DNA from: Streptococcus gwangjuense
GTDB lineage: Bacteria; Bacillota; Bacilli; Lactobacillales; Streptococcaceae
Direction: 5' to 3'
Assembly (NCBI RefSeq): GCF_003627155.1
Contig: NZ_CP032621.1
Location: 1,054,001 to 1,118,000 of the forward strand
Length of the DNA: 64,000 nucleotides
Under the pieces are notes generated by a model that saw nothing but the letters and a program-made list of their open reading frames with translations, had not been told where the DNA came from and searched no databases. Both the position numbers and the translations under genes were made by a program. Position 1 is the first letter of the stretch. Each line of letters begins with the position of its first letter. This document shows, in pieces, positions 41,002 through 50,910 of this stretch.

Positions 41002-42132
41002 CTACTCCAAAATAAATCGTTCTGCTACAGTGTCTCCTAAAAAGAGACCTCTTTTTGTCATACGAACTCGGTCATCGTCTAGTTGCATGAGACCTTGTTG
41101 AACCAAGTCCTTGACAATTTCTCCATAAAGTCCATCAAAAGACCGTCCAAATTTTTCCTCAAATCGTGCCATAGAGACCCCTGATTTCTTGCGGAGTCCC
41201 AGGAACATCTCTTCTTCCATTTGCTCTTTTTGACTCAAGTGCTCTTCTGTGATACGAGCATTGCCTTCCTCAACCGCACTGAGATAATGACGTATCGGAC
41301 CATGATTTTTATAGCGCACGCCATTGACATAACCAGATGCCCCAGCACCGATGCCATAGTACTCAGCATTGTCCCAGTACATGAGATTGTGGCGACTTTC
41401 AAAACCAGGCTTGGAGAAATTAGAAATCTCATAATGCTCAAAACCAGCTCGCTCCAACTCTGCAATAATATACTCAAACATCTCAGCTTCCAGCTCCTCC
41501 TTAGGCAGAGGCAATTTCCCTCGTCGCATACGGTTCATAAAGACCGTATGATTTTCTAAAATCAAGCTATACAGACTCATATGGGGAATATCAAGTCCAA
41601 TGGCCTTAGCCACATTTTCCTTGACCTGCTCCATGGTCTGACCAGGCAGCGCATAAATCAAATCGATAGAGATATTATCAAAACCAGCCAGTTTCAGGCG
41701 GTCGATATTTTCATAAATATCCTTCTCCAAATGACTGCGCCCAATCTTTTTCAGCATCTTGTCATCAAAGGTCTGTACACCTAGCGAAACACGATTGACT
41801 GCCGAGTTCTTCAAAACAGCTATCTTATCCGCATCCAAATCGCCTGGATTGGCCTCAATGGTCAACTCTTCCAAGACTGACAAGTCCAAGTTTTTAGTCA
41901 AGCCCTTCAATAACACCTCCAGTTGCGAAGCTGACAGGGCTGTTGGTGTCCCGCCACCGATATAGAGAGTTCGCAACTTTTGAATATCATAAGATTGAAA
42001 CTCTTCTAACAGATGTTCCAAATAACTATCTACCGGCTGATTTTTTATAAAGACCTTTGAAAAGTCACAATAATAACAAATCTGGGTACAAAACGGAATG
42101 TGCACATAGGCTGACGTTGGTTTTTTCTGCAT
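41002..42132 (-). CDS. hemW: HemW-type radical SAM protein
   Basis: 376 aa from the ATG at 42130-42132. The radical SAM cluster is CTQICYYC (CxxxCxxC), and the YGIGAGASGYV motif and C-terminal HemN domain follow. HemW delivers heme in respiring bacteria; streptococci make no heme, so its role here may be exogenous heme handling. It lacks a ribosome site: an extended -10 box ends only 9 nt before the ATG, so the mRNA is likely leaderless or nearly so. Confidence 0.9.
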   Translation of the reverse strand: MQKKPTSAYVHIPFCTQICYYCDFSKVFIKNQPVDSYLEHLLEEFQSYDIQKLRTLYIGGGTPTALSASQLEVLLKGLTKNLDLSVLEELTIEANPGDLDADKIAVLKNSAVNRVSLGVQTFDDKMLKKIGRSHLEKDIYENIDRLKLAGFDNISIDLIYALPGQTMEQVKENVAKAIGLDIPHMSLYSLILENHTVFMNRMRRGKLPLPKEELEAEMFEYIIAELERAGFEHYEISNFSKPGFESRHNLMYWDNAEYYGIGAGASGYVNGVRYKNHGPIRHYLSAVEEGNARITEEHLSQKEQMEEEMFLGLRKKSGVSMARFEEKFGRSFDGLYGEIVKDLVQQGLMQLDDDRVRMTKRGLFLGDTVAERFILE

Positions 42133-42141
42133 AGTAATATT

Positions 42142-42150
42142 ATTATACCA
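42142..42150 (-). promoter_or_regulatory. Extended -10 promoter of hemW, near-leaderless
   Basis: TGG then TATAAT (complement of 42142-42147). The start codon follows 9 nt after the -10 box, so the transcript should begin about 2-4 nt before the ATG. No -35 box was found. Confidence 0.65.
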
Positions 42151-42167
42151 CAAAGACAGGCTAGGAG

Positions 42168-42214
42168 AAAAAAATCACCATCCCCAGATACATAGTCCGT
42201 CCAGAGATGGTGAT
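42168..42214 (-). terminator. Terminator of the hprK-lgt-DUF948-ytxH operon
   Basis: ATCACCATC (42174-42182) pairs with GATGGTGAT (42206-42214), and the minus strand ends in seven Ts. Confidence 0.8.
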
Positions 42215-42217
42215 GAT

Positions 42218-42607
42218 TTATTCTTCTGTTATGTCAATAACAATCTCTTCTGATTCATCAAGAGTTTCGGCTTTTTCTTGCCATTGCTCCTTTAGATTAT
42301 TGAATCGATCTTTTGATGCTTCTGTCGCTTGACGAGCACATGATTTGGCTTGAGCAAGTACACTGTCCACAGTGATTTCACCCGCCTCAACCTGTTCTTT
42401 GGTTTTAAGAACAAAATCTGTAGCCTGCTCCTTGACTTCTGTCAGTTTTTCACAGACCTGCTCCTTGGCATACTCAGGATCTTCTCTCAAATCATCTAGA
42501 AAATCTTGAGCCTGACTACAAACTTGTTTGCCCTTGTCGCTTGTTAAAAACAAGGCAAGAGCTGCACCTGAAACGGTTCCTAAAAGGATTGAGGATAGTT
42601 TACCCAT
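42218..42607 (-). CDS. YtxH-domain protein
   Basis: 129 aa. A short hydrophobic start (about 5-22), then a long charged helix, as in the YtxH family of Gram-positive membrane-bound stress proteins. Function unknown. It ends the operon behind lgt and DUF948, separated from DUF948 by 15 nt. Confidence 0.82.
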   Translation of the reverse strand: MGKLSSILLGTVSGAALALFLTSDKGKQVCSQAQDFLDDLREDPEYAKEQVCEKLTEVKEQATDFVLKTKEQVEAGEITVDSVLAQAKSCARQATEASKDRFNNLKEQWQEKAETLDESEEIVIDITEE

Positions 42608-42622
42608 AAGTATTCTCCTTTT

Positions 42623-43006
42623 TTATTTTTTGAAAAATTTACTTGCAAGACGAAGAGCTGACAAACTTGCACCAGTCTTAATGGTTTTTGAACCAGCTGA
42701 TGAAGCTTTCTTGCTCAAGACACGCGCATGGTCATTGAGGTCGGAAACAGATAGAGATAAATCTGCAACAGCACTAAAGAGTGGATCAATCGTTGCTACC
42801 TTGACATTAATATCATCTGCCAAGACATTGACCTTAGACAGCAATTCATTGGTATGATGCAAGGTCACATCCACATCTGAAGTTAAGGTTTTAATCGTCT
42901 TCTCTGTTTCATCGATCACACGTCCAAGCTTTTGTACAGTAATGATTAAATACACTAAAAATACAATCAAAGCAAGGGCTACAAGAATATATGCAATTTC
43001 TAACAT
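42623..43006 (-). CDS. DUF948 protein
   Basis: 127 aa. One N-terminal membrane helix (about 5-26), then a coiled coil rich in Asp, Leu and Val heptads, as in DUF948 proteins. Function unknown. It abuts lgt and precedes ytxH, a conserved streptococcal order. Confidence 0.85.
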   Translation of the reverse strand: MLEIAYILVALALIVFLVYLIITVQKLGRVIDETEKTIKTLTSDVDVTLHHTNELLSKVNVLADDINVKVATIDPLFSAVADLSLSVSDLNDHARVLSKKASSAGSKTIKTGASLSALRLASKFFKK

Positions 43007-43795
43007 TTAGTTTTCCTCCTCTGAAATATAGTAAGGGGCCTTCTTTCGATTTTGATATAGAATGATAAAAATACCCAGTCCGATAAGGACAACTGATAGC
43101 CATTGAGACACTCGAAGACCAAAGAACATGAGGCTATCTGTTCGCATGCCTTCAATAACCATACGACCGAAACCATACCAAATCAAATAGAAAGCAGTGA
43201 TATGACCTCTTCTGAGACTCTTCCATTTTCGTCTGAATATCAGAATCAAGGCAAATCCAAGTAGATTCCATAGAGACTCATAAAGGAAGGTCGGTTGACG
43301 GTAGCTCCCCTCTATATACATCTGGTCACGGATAAAGCCAGGTAGATAATCCAGATTATCCACTGCTGCACCATAAGCTTCTTGGTTAAAGAAATTGCCC
43401 CAGCGCCCCAGACTTTGGGCAATCATGACGCTAGGCGCCGCAATATCTAGAAAATCCCAAGTATTGATGAGTTTACGATCAGCAAAGATATAGAGTACAA
43501 GAGCCCCAGTAATCAAACCACCGTAAATGGCCAAACCACCATTCCAAATGGCAAAAATCTCTCCTAAATTCTGACTATAGTAATCAAAACGGAAAATAAC
43601 ATAGTAGAGACGAGCTCCTAAAATAGCCAGAGGAAAGGCTACTAAGATAAAATCTAAAATATCGTCTGGTATGATTTTTTTTCTAGGCGCTTCTTTCATG
43701 GTCAAATAAACCGCAAGAATCAAACCTGTCACAATACACAAAGCATACCAACGAATGGCTAGAGGACCTAGATGAATAGCAATTGGATCAAGCAT
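43007..43795 (-). CDS. lgt: Prolipoprotein diacylglyceryl transferase
   Basis: 262 aa from the ATG at 43793-43795 (GAGGAGG upstream). It moves diacylglycerol onto the Cys of prolipoproteins, such as the lipobox proteins in this window. About seven membrane helices; the family stretch [13 protein letters not shown] holds the key Arg and Asn residues. It overlaps hprK by 8 bp. Confidence 0.96.
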   Translation of the reverse strand: MLDPIAIHLGPLAIRWYALCIVTGLILAVYLTMKEAPRKKIIPDDILDFILVAFPLAILGARLYYVIFRFDYYSQNLGEIFAIWNGGLAIYGGLITGALVLYIFADRKLINTWDFLDIAAPSVMIAQSLGRWGNFFNQEAYGAAVDNLDYLPGFIRDQMYIEGSYRQPTFLYESLWNLLGFALILIFRRKWKSLRRGHITAFYLIWYGFGRMVIEGMRTDSLMFFGLRVSQWLSVVLIGLGIFIILYQNRKKAPYYISEEEN

Positions 43796-44726
43796 GAGGC
43801 ACCTCCTCATTTTGAGCAATAAGATTGGTCAAACGTTCTTCGAACAAACGCGTCGCATCAAAGCCCATTTCCTTGGCACGATAATTCATGGCAGCAGCCT
43901 CAATCACGACAGAGATATTCCGACCTGTTTTAACTGGAATACGGATACGAGGAATGCCTACGCCAGAAATTTCTATTTCTTCAGCATTGTTTCCAAGACG
44001 ATCAAAAGTCTTATGCGTATCGTAATTTTCCAAGTAAACGGCTAGCTGGACTTGTGAAGAATCCTTGACCGCACTCGCACCATAGAGGCTCATAACATCG
44101 ATAATCCCAACCCCACGAATTTCAATCAAGTGCTTCAAGATTTCAGCTGGTTCACCCCAAAGAGTAATCTCATCCTTGGCAAAGATATCGACACGGTCAT
44201 CAGCTACCAAGCGGTGACCACGTTTGACAAGTTCAAGACCTGTCTCACTCTTACCGATGCCACTATCGCCTTGAATCAAGACACCCATTCCATAGATATC
44301 CATCAAGACACCGTGCACACTGGTCCGTTCTGCTAAACGAGAATCCAGATAACTAGATAGCTCTCCAGATAAACGACTAGTAGCTGTACGACTAGTTAAG
44401 ATGGCAATCTTACATTCTCTGGCTGCCTTTAACATTTCCTCTGGAACCACCAAACCACGAGCAACAATGACCGCAGGTGTCTCAGGTAGAAACATTTTTT
44501 TCAAGACTTGGTAACGGTTGTGAGAGGACATCGAAACGAGATAAGACCACTCCTTCATCCCCAAAAGTTGAATCCGCTCAGGCGTATAATAGTCAAAATA
44601 GCCCGTCATTTCAAGACCAGGTCGCGTAATGTCCGCGGTATTAATTTCCTTTTCAAGTAATTCTGGTTCGCCATAGACAATGTCTAGTCTAAGCTTTTCA
44701 ATCACTTCTTTTACTAAAACCGACAT
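43788..44726 (-). CDS. hprK: HPr kinase/phosphorylase
   Basis: 312 aa from the ATG at 44724-44726 (GGAGG 5 nt upstream). It phosphorylates and dephosphorylates HPr at Ser46 and so switches CcpA-driven carbon repression. The Walker A motif is GDSGIGKSE; the HPrK signature [10 protein letters not shown] follows. The cre-like sites of bgaA, nagB and the amylase region are expected targets of the HPr-CcpA pathway. Confidence 0.97.
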   Translation of the reverse strand: MSVLVKEVIEKLRLDIVYGEPELLEKEINTADITRPGLEMTGYFDYYTPERIQLLGMKEWSYLVSMSSHNRYQVLKKMFLPETPAVIVARGLVVPEEMLKAARECKIAILTSRTATSRLSGELSSYLDSRLAERTSVHGVLMDIYGMGVLIQGDSGIGKSETGLELVKRGHRLVADDRVDIFAKDEITLWGEPAEILKHLIEIRGVGIIDVMSLYGASAVKDSSQVQLAVYLENYDTHKTFDRLGNNAEEIEISGVGIPRIRIPVKTGRNISVVIEAAAMNYRAKEMGFDATRLFEERLTNLIAQNEEVPHA

Positions 44727-44819
44727 CATTTCCTCCTTCAAATGAGTTCTTCTCTCTATTATATCAAATTGTAGGAGGATATTTCAGATTTTTGCAGGCT
44801 TTGGAGTATTTATTTAAAA

Positions 44820-44847
44820 GAAAAAGGACTAGATTTCTCTAGCCTTT
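44820..44847 (-). terminator. Terminator of rpsU
   Basis: GGACTAGA (44826-44833) pairs with TCTAGCC (44838-44844), followed on the minus strand by five or more Ts. Confidence 0.75.
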
Positions 44848-44856
44848 CATTTCTAA

Positions 44857-45033
44857 TTAGAATTTTTTACGTTTACGAGCTGCTTCTGATTTACGTTTAC
44901 GTTTTACAGAAGGTTTTTCATAGAATTCACGTTTGCGTGTTTCTTGAAGAGTACCAGCTTTAGTAACCGCACGTTTGAAACGACGAAGTGCGTCGTCAAG
45001 AGATTCATTCTTACGTACTACTGTTTTAGACAT
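44857..45033 (-). CDS. rpsU: 30S ribosomal protein S21
   Basis: 58 aa from the ATG at 45031-45033 (GGGAG 8 nt upstream); the longer 66-residue frame has no ribosome site. The basic sequence [18 protein letters not shown], with Lys/Arg-rich C-terminus [14 protein letters not shown], is bS21. It is one of the window's shortest genes. Confidence 0.96.
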
Positions 45034-45067
45034 TTTTTTCACTCCCTTCAAGTTCAAGATCTACTCT

Positions 45068-45096
45068 ATTTTACACGTAAAAGGAATAAATGTCAA
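45068..45096 (-). promoter_or_regulatory. Promoter of rpsU
   Basis: TTGACA (complement of 45091-45096), 17-bp spacer, TAAAAT (complement of 45068-45073). Confidence 0.75.
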
Positions 45097-45160
45097 GAAA
45101 AAATGCGGTTTAATTTTGATTTTTTCTGCCATTTATACAAGTCTTGGAAGCATTCAATAG

Positions 45161-45179
45161 AAAAACTGAAAAGTTTTGC
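45161..45179 (-). terminator. Possible terminator of nagB
   Basis: AAAACT and AGTTTT flank a GAAA loop within 45161-45179, and the minus strand is T-rich. Weak. Confidence 0.4.
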
Positions 45180-45183
45180 TTTT

Positions 45184-45891
45184 TTATTTTTCAAGTAAGC
45201 TGAGCGCTTCAGCATCTGCAATAATCGTCACATCAGGGTGATTTTGTAGGCTACTTGCTGGTAGATTCTCAGTCACTGGGCCAGACACTGTTCCGGCAAT
45301 TGCTTCTGCTTTTGATTCACCGTAAGCAAAGAGAAGGATTGACTTGGCATCCAAGATATTTTTAATCCCCATTGAAATGGCTTGAGTTGGGACGTCTTCA
45401 ATCTTGTCAAAGAAGCGCGCATTGGCTTCAATAGTAGACTGGTCAAGTTCTACTAGATGCGTTTGACTGTCAAATGGAGTACCAGGCTCATTAAATCCGA
45501 TATGTCCATTGCGACCGATTCCCAAGATTTGGAGGTCAACAGGATGGTCAGCCAAAATTTGGTTGTAGCGTTCAACTTCAGCTTCAGCATTGTCCTTAAC
45601 CCCACGAGGCAAGAAACTTTCTTTAAATGGTTTTTGGTTGAACAAGTTTTCTTGCATGAAATAACGGTAAGACTGTGGGTTGTCACCATCAAGGCCTACA
45701 TATTCATCAAGGTTCACACTAGTTAGGTTTGAAAAATCAAGGTCACTTTCAACAATTTCCTTGTAAAATTCAAGTGGGCTACTTCCTGTCGCAAGTCCTA
45801 GGGTTTGAGCTCCATTGGCCAATTTTTCCTTCAAAATCTCGAAAGCAACTTTTCCACCTTCGATTTGGTTTTCAACTTTAATAACTTTCAT
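45184..45891 (-). CDS. nagB: Glucosamine-6-phosphate deaminase
   Basis: 235 aa. It converts glucosamine 6-phosphate to fructose 6-phosphate and ammonia for amino-sugar catabolism. Signatures are [22 protein letters not shown] (catalytic Asp) and [14 protein letters not shown]. It is at the short end of the family, as in other streptococci. The promoter has a NagR-type palindrome. Confidence 0.96.
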   Translation of the reverse strand: MKVIKVENQIEGGKVAFEILKEKLANGAQTLGLATGSSPLEFYKEIVESDLDFSNLTSVNLDEYVGLDGDNPQSYRYFMQENLFNQKPFKESFLPRGVKDNAEAEVERYNQILADHPVDLQILGIGRNGHIGFNEPGTPFDSQTHLVELDQSTIEANARFFDKIEDVPTQAISMGIKNILDAKSILLFAYGESKAEAIAGTVSGPVTENLPASSLQNHPDVTIIADAEALSLLEK

Positions 45892-45920
45892 CTTTTTATC
45901 CTCCGTTTCAATCTATATTT

Positions 45921-45964
45921 ATTATATGGTATAGACCAATTTTTGTCAAGTGAAAACGATTTAA
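45921..45964 (-). promoter_or_regulatory. nagB promoter with NagR-type operator and cre-like site
   Basis: TTGACA (complement of 45944-45949), 17-bp spacer, TATAAT (complement of 45921-45926). The palindrome TGGTATAGACCA (45927-45938) fills the spacer and resembles the GntR-type NagR (dre) operator, so binding would block polymerase. A cre-like TGAAAACGATTTAA (45951-45964, 13 of 14) lies just upstream of the -35. Confidence 0.7.
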
Positions 45965-45996
45965 TTTTCAAAAAAAGAGCGTCCAAACTTGAAACA

Positions 45997-46005
45997 TGTT
46001 ATAAT
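45997..46005 (+). promoter_or_regulatory. Extended -10 promoter of queA
   Basis: TGT then TATAAT at 46000-46005. No good -35. Confidence 0.5.
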
Positions 46006-46041
46006 GGATAAGATTAGAACTTAGAAAGAATGAACAGATAT

Positions 46042-47070
46042 ATGAATACAGCTGATTTTGATTTCCACTTACCCGAGGAATTGATTGCCCAAACGCCTCT
46101 TGAAAAACGGGACGCCTCTAAACTCCTCATTGTCAACCGTGAGACAGGAGAAATGCAGGATAAACACTTCCACTCTATTATTGATATGCTGGAACCTGGT
46201 GATGCCCTTGTTATGAACGATACCCGTGTTCTCCCTGCCCGCCTCTATGGTCAAAAGGAAGAAACCGGAGGTCATGTGGAACTGCTCCTACTCAAAAACA
46301 TTAGTGGCGATGAGTGGGAAGTTCTGGCTAAACCTGCCAAACGCCTCAAGATTGGTACTCGTGTCAGCTTTGGTGATGGTCGCCTCAGCGCTGTCGTTAC
46401 AGAAGAATTGACCCACGGGGGCCGCATTGTCCGCTTTGAATACCAAGGAATTTTCCTAGAAGTCTTGGAAAGTCTGGGTGAAATGCCGCTGCCACCTTAT
46501 ATTCACGAAAAACTGGATGACCGTGAACGTTATCAAACCGTTTACGCCAAGGAAAGTGGCTCTGCTGCAGCACCAACTGCTGGACTGCACTTTACCAAAG
46601 AACTGCTGGCAGAAATCCAAGCTAAAGGAGTTCATCTAGTCTATCTGACTCTTCATGTCGGGCTTGGAACCTTTAGACCAGTTTCTGTTGATAATCTGGA
46701 CGAACATGAAATGCACTCAGAATTCTACCAACTTTCTGAAGAAGCAGCTGCCACCCTTCGCTCTGTTAAGGAAAATGGCGGACGTGTCATCGCTGTCGGA
46801 ACCACTTCTATCCGCACCTTGGAGACTATTGGTTCCAAGTTTGATGGGCAAATCCAAGCAGATTCTGGCTGGACCAATATCTTTATCAAACCTGGCTATG
46901 AATGGAAGGTAGTGGATGCCTTCTCAACCAACTTCCACCTGCCAAAATCAACTCTGGTCATGTTGGTTTCTGCCTTTGCAGGTCGCGAATTGGTCCTAGA
47001 TGCCTACCACCATGCCATTCAAGAACACTACCGCTTCTTTAGTTTTGGCGATGCCATGTTTATCTATTAA
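46042..47070 (+). CDS. queA: S-adenosylmethionine:tRNA ribosyltransferase-isomerase
   Basis: 342 aa. It adds the ribosyl part of SAM to preQ1 in tRNA, the penultimate step of queuosine synthesis. The sequence is full length, with [12 protein letters not shown] near the start and the APTAGLHF motif in the middle. The start is uncertain: ATG 46030 has AGAAAG just before it, ATG 46042 fits family length better; I used 46042. Divergent from nagB. Confidence 0.93.
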   Translation: MNTADFDFHLPEELIAQTPLEKRDASKLLIVNRETGEMQDKHFHSIIDMLEPGDALVMNDTRVLPARLYGQKEETGGHVELLLLKNISGDEWEVLAKPAKRLKIGTRVSFGDGRLSAVVTEELTHGGRIVRFEYQGIFLEVLESLGEMPLPPYIHEKLDDRERYQTVYAKESGSAAAPTAGLHFTKELLAEIQAKGVHLVYLTLHVGLGTFRPVSVDNLDEHEMHSEFYQLSEEAAATLRSVKENGGRVIAVGTTSIRTLETIGSKFDGQIQADSGWTNIFIKPGYEWKVVDAFSTNFHLPKSTLVMLVSAFAGRELVLDAYHHAIQEHYRFFSFGDAMFIY

Positions 47071-47083
47071 TTTTCACAATCAA

Positions 47084-47132
47084 AAAAAGCGCATATTATC
47101 AAGGTTTTATAAAGCCTGATAATATGCGTTTT
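47084..47132. terminator. Bidirectional terminator between queA and the YihY gene
   Basis: Perfect 12-bp stem 47090-47101 / 47117-47128 (CGCATATTATCA against TGATAATATGCG). A-run before and T-run after serve both strands. Confidence 0.85.
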
Positions 47133-47151
47133 GTAATGGATAAAAAATGAG

Positions 47152-48012
47152 TTAATTTATTCTAAAGCTCGGATCTTTCAAACTCTGGACACTGGCATTG
47201 ATAACCGCTCCGACAATTAAAATCTTAGCAATAAGAATAAACCAAAACATCATGACCACCACGACGACGGAACTGAAAAAGCGGACGTCCACTAGGTGAT
47301 TGACATAGTTGTTAACATAGACTGAAAAGATATTGAGCAGTAAGGACAGAGTCAACAAGACAAAGGCACTACCCGGCAAAACATGTCGAATCCGTCGGAC
47401 CTTAACATTGGGTAGGAAATAGTAGAGCATGACCAGGATGGCAAAAATCAGGGCATAAACCAAGGGACCTGTTAGGTCTTGCAGATAATCAAAGATAGGA
47501 CTATCCGATTTCCAGTAGCTTTTGATAAGGTTGAGAAGCATACGGCCAAAGACACTGAGAAAGAGAGCTAAGGCAAAAAGGATTTGCAAGCCAAAACTGA
47601 CTAGTAAACTCATCAATTGCTGGTAAATTAAACCTCTACTCTTAGCTACTCCATAGGCCTTATTAAAAGCTTTTTGGAGATAATTCATGGATTTTGAAAA
47701 AGTCCATAAAGCTGATAAGACCGCAAAACTCAGTAAACCTGTTGATGGCTGAGTCAGAACTTCCATTACAATTTTTGCAATAACATCATAAACCGTATTA
47801 GGCAAAAAACTATTAGTCACGTTTAAAAAATTGGAAACTGGAATCTGAAAATAAGGGAGGATATTGACCACCACCAAAAGCAGGGGAAATATCGAAATCA
47901 ACCAATAGTAAGCTACTGCAACACTGGTCAACTCACTATCTGATGCTTGATAATAATGCAAAAAGGCTTTTAATAAAGGCTTATCTATCAGCTCTTTCCA
48001 CCACTTCTTCAT
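47152..48012 (-). CDS. YihY/UPF0761 family membrane protein
   Basis: 286 aa from the ATG at 48010-48012 (AAGGAG upstream). Six membrane helices with the family's N-terminal amphipathic KKWWKELI start. YihY/BrkB proteins were once called RNase BN, but that activity belongs to another enzyme; the real role is unknown. It starts 27 nt after the antiporter gene. Confidence 0.86.
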   Translation of the reverse strand: MKKWWKELIDKPLLKAFLHYYQASDSELTSVAVAYYWLISIFPLLLVVVNILPYFQIPVSNFLNVTNSFLPNTVYDVIAKIVMEVLTQPSTGLLSFAVLSALWTFSKSMNYLQKAFNKAYGVAKSRGLIYQQLMSLLVSFGLQILFALALFLSVFGRMLLNLIKSYWKSDSPIFDYLQDLTGPLVYALIFAILVMLYYFLPNVKVRRIRHVLPGSAFVLLTLSLLLNIFSVYVNNYVNHLVDVRFFSSVVVVVMMFWFILIAKILIVGAVINASVQSLKDPSFRIN

Positions 48013-48039
48013 GTCACACTCCTTCACTTATAATCTTGA

Positions 48040-50094
48040 TTAATTTCTTCTTACCAATTCCACCATATCATAAGGCAGGGTATTGGCAGCTTCCTTCAAG
48101 GAATAGTTCTCTAAGTTATTCACATTTTGTCGTAACTTCTTGGCATACTTGGTCGTAATTAACCGTTTTTCTTCATATTCAAAAATCAGCTTGCGCTCCA
48201 GATAATAACCTCTCAGCATTTCATCGATATTGTTGGGCTTGACGCGATTGATAACCCGTTCGACAAAGGCACCACTGGTGATGATAGCTGTTTCTCGGAG
48301 ACGAGAATCCTGCATGAAACTGATTAAAGAACTCTTATAAACCCCTTTTAGGTTCTCCAAACTTTCGATAATCATCTCTGTATTTTCTAGATAGAGCTCT
48401 GCTATTTGGTCATAGTCAAGGGCTCTGAGTTTCTGTGATTCTTCATTTTTCCAACTGCGGAAAGTCTTGCCAAGAGTAAAGACTTCGTGGAGGAGAAAAC
48501 GTAAAATCCGCAAGGAAACAAGGAAATAATAGGTCAATCGTGAAGCAAACTTGCGATTGATACCTTGTTCCATGCTTTTCAAATAACGTTGATAGACTCG
48601 ATAAGCACGCTCACTCATCTTTCCTTCTTCGTAGGCTTGTTCTAAACCATCACTTTCAATACTGAGGATAAGAAGCTTCAAGGCCTCCCAGTCTTCTTGA
48701 GCCCCCTTATTTTCTTGACTCAGGATCAGATTTTCAATTCGTCCATGATAATTGTCAATAGCCGCATAGAGAGGAAGTTTATTTCTGGTGTCTTCCAACT
48801 CTTTTTCCAACTCTAGCGTTACCTCATTCAAAATAGCGATATGCATGAGATGGTCCTTGCTTTCTTCCTGTTCATCAGAAAGATGAGGCAAGACCACGAG
48901 GCCTGTTAAAAAGCTTACAAGCGTCACACCTGCGACAAGGAAAAGCAAGAGAGGATACTCCTGCTCCAGATTACTTGGTATCAGAAGAATCGTAGCAATC
49001 GACACTGTTCCCTTGACACCTGAGAAGGTCAAGAGAAGCATATCCTTCATATACTTATTTAACTTTTTTTTGAGGCGTCGAGTCCTATAGACATAGTATC
49101 CATAGATCATGACAAAACGAATAGCAAAAAGGATAAAGGTCAGGGCTATGAGAGATCCCAGCAAGAGCAGAGGATTGTAGATTGGATTGGTTAAGATAGG
49201 CTCTGCTATCATTTCCAGCTCCATCCCTAAAACCACAAAGACAGAACCGTTCAGCATAAAGTTCACTGTGTGCCAGACCGTCTCGGTCACCGTATCCACT
49301 TGGGCTTCGAGGAGCGTAATTTTCTTAAAACGGCTTGCCTTTAAAATCCCAGCAACTACAACGGCAATAATCCCTGAAACGTGGACTTCTTCTGCCAGGA
49401 AGAAGGTTACCAAGGGCAAACTCAATTCTAATAAAAGTTCGCTGGCAATATCCGTTGCTCGTACACTAAGTAAAAAACTATGAAGGAAACGGTTGGTCAT
49501 GGCTGTTAAAAAGCCAATCAAAAAACCGCCTAGGATTGAAAAGATGAGCGAACTACTAGCTTGCCCAAGGGAAAAGGCCCCAGTTGTCCAAGCTGTCAAG
49601 GCCACCTGAAAGGCAACCAATCCAGAAGCATCATTCAAGAGTCCTTCACCTTTAAGAATATTGGACACGCGCTTAGGAAAGCTAAAGCGCTCTGAAAGAG
49701 AGGCAAAGGCAACCAAGTCTGTAGGTCCAAGGGCTGCCCCAACAGCCAAGCAAGCCGCCAAGGGAAGGCTAAGCCAAAGAAGATGGGCCAAGCCACCCAA
49801 ACTCAAGGTAGAGATAAAAATCACTGGAAATATGAGATAGACAATGATTCGCCAGTGTTTTAAAATAGCCGTAATATCCGCTTCCTCAGACTCTCGGAAA
49901 AGCAAGGGCCCGATAACCAGAGCCAAAAACAACTCCGTATTGAGGTGAAAGTCGGTATTGGGTAAAAAGAGACCAATCACAATTCCCAACAGAATTTGCA
50001 CCAAAGGAAGAGGCAAAAAGGGCAGGAGCTTATTGGTTGTACTTGAGACAATCAAGACCAGTAAAAATAGGATGAGGTAAATCAGTAATTCCAC
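48040..50094 (-). CDS. Na+/H+ antiporter, CPA1 (NhaP) type
   Basis: 684 aa. About 12 membrane helices in the first 420 residues with ALGPTDLVAF and EGLLNDASGLV, the latter carrying the ion-binding Asp pair of CPA1. A long soluble tail (about 425-684) rich in Glu and Arg follows. It should exchange cytoplasmic Na+ or K+ for protons. It starts 11 nt after the small 84-residue gene. Confidence 0.88.
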   Translation of the reverse strand: MELLIYLILFLLVLIVSSTTNKLLPFLPLPLVQILLGIVIGLFLPNTDFHLNTELFLALVIGPLLFRESEEADITAILKHWRIIVYLIFPVIFISTLSLGGLAHLLWLSLPLAACLAVGAALGPTDLVAFASLSERFSFPKRVSNILKGEGLLNDASGLVAFQVALTAWTTGAFSLGQASSSLIFSILGGFLIGFLTAMTNRFLHSFLLSVRATDIASELLLELSLPLVTFFLAEEVHVSGIIAVVVAGILKASRFKKITLLEAQVDTVTETVWHTVNFMLNGSVFVVLGMELEMIAEPILTNPIYNPLLLLGSLIALTFILFAIRFVMIYGYYVYRTRRLKKKLNKYMKDMLLLTFSGVKGTVSIATILLIPSNLEQEYPLLLFLVAGVTLVSFLTGLVVLPHLSDEQEESKDHLMHIAILNEVTLELEKELEDTRNKLPLYAAIDNYHGRIENLILSQENKGAQEDWEALKLLILSIESDGLEQAYEEGKMSERAYRVYQRYLKSMEQGINRKFASRLTYYFLVSLRILRFLLHEVFTLGKTFRSWKNEESQKLRALDYDQIAELYLENTEMIIESLENLKGVYKSSLISFMQDSRLRETAIITSGAFVERVINRVKPNNIDEMLRGYYLERKLIFEYEEKRLITTKYAKKLRQNVNNLENYSLKEAANTLPYDMVELVRRN

Positions 50095-50105
50095 GCACGT
50101 CCTCC

Positions 50106-50360
50106 TTAATCTTTTTTACAACAAGATTCAAAAATCTCCTTCTGCTCTTTGATTTTTTGATCAATCTTGGAACAATCTTTGTGTTCAATTTTTCTCTGGC
50201 ACCGTTCCATCTCAAGAGCAACTAATTTTTTCTTGATTTTAAGCATTTTTTTGCTCATATGCGCTTGGTCTAGTACTCCCACCGCTCGTTCGTGGTGGGT
50301 TGATTCAACAAAATTCTGGCGCATGGCATCCAGCTTTTCACGTAGGTATTGTTTATCCAT
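50106..50360 (-). CDS. Small Cys-containing hypothetical protein
   Basis: 84 aa. Strongly charged and helical with coiled-coil character (residues 20-75), four Cys residues in the C-terminal half (one in MERCQR, one in HKDCSK, a CC near the end). Zinc or metal binding is possible, though no known motif fits. It overlaps mnmM by 8 bp. I do not recognise the family. Confidence 0.65.
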   Translation of the reverse strand: MDKQYLREKLDAMRQNFVESTHHERAVGVLDQAHMSKKMLKIKKKLVALEMERCQRKIEHKDCSKIDQKIKEQKEIFESCCKKD

Positions 50361-50910
50361 GTTTATATCTCTCTAATTTTTCAATCATCACTAAAAACGG
50401 TGGGTTGTTGACTTGGTTTAAAGTTCGGTAAATGGCAGCTGTGTACTCTTGTTGCTTCAACTGACTGACAAAATCCAAGACAGCGTCCCTCTCGAGGTCG
50501 CCTCCTTCATGACCATAGTAGATCATGATAGCAATCCGTCCCCCTTTGACAAGCAAATGACACAGCTTTTCTAATGCTTCAATCGTTGTCTGAGGTTGGG
50601 TAATGACAGACTTATCAGCAGACGGCAGATAGCCCAGATTAAAAATCCCTGCCTTGGCTTCTGTCACAAACTGGTCCAGTGTCTCATGGCCTTGCAAGAT
50701 TAACTTGGCATTTGTCAGATCAACTTGGTTCAAACGCTCTTGGGTTTTCTCCAAGGCTTGCTCCTGAATATCAAAGGCATAGACTTTCTTGGCTAGCTTG
50801 GCTAGAAAAAGGGTGTCATGACCATTTCCCATGGTCGCATCCACTACGATATCATCCTGAGTTACAACCTCAGCCAAAAAATCATGTGCCATCTCAAGTG
50901 GTCTTTTCAT
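50353..50910 (-). CDS. mnmM: tRNA methyltransferase, MnmM (YtqB) type
   Basis: 185 aa from the ATG at 50908-50910 (AGGAG 7 nt upstream; a TTG two codons earlier is less well placed). The SAM motif is VVDATMGNGHDT. The family, formerly called rRNA methylase YtqB, is now known in Bacillus as MnmM, which methylates nm5-type U34 in tRNA. The mnmL gene just upstream (17-bp overlap) is its partner. Confidence 0.85.
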   Translation of the reverse strand: MKRPLEMAHDFLAEVVTQDDIVVDATMGNGHDTLFLAKLAKKVYAFDIQEQALEKTQERLNQVDLTNAKLILQGHETLDQFVTEAKAGIFNLGYLPSADKSVITQPQTTIEALEKLCHLLVKGGRIAIMIYYGHEGGDLERDAVLDFVSQLKQQEYTAAIYRTLNQVNNPPFLVMIEKLERYKHG

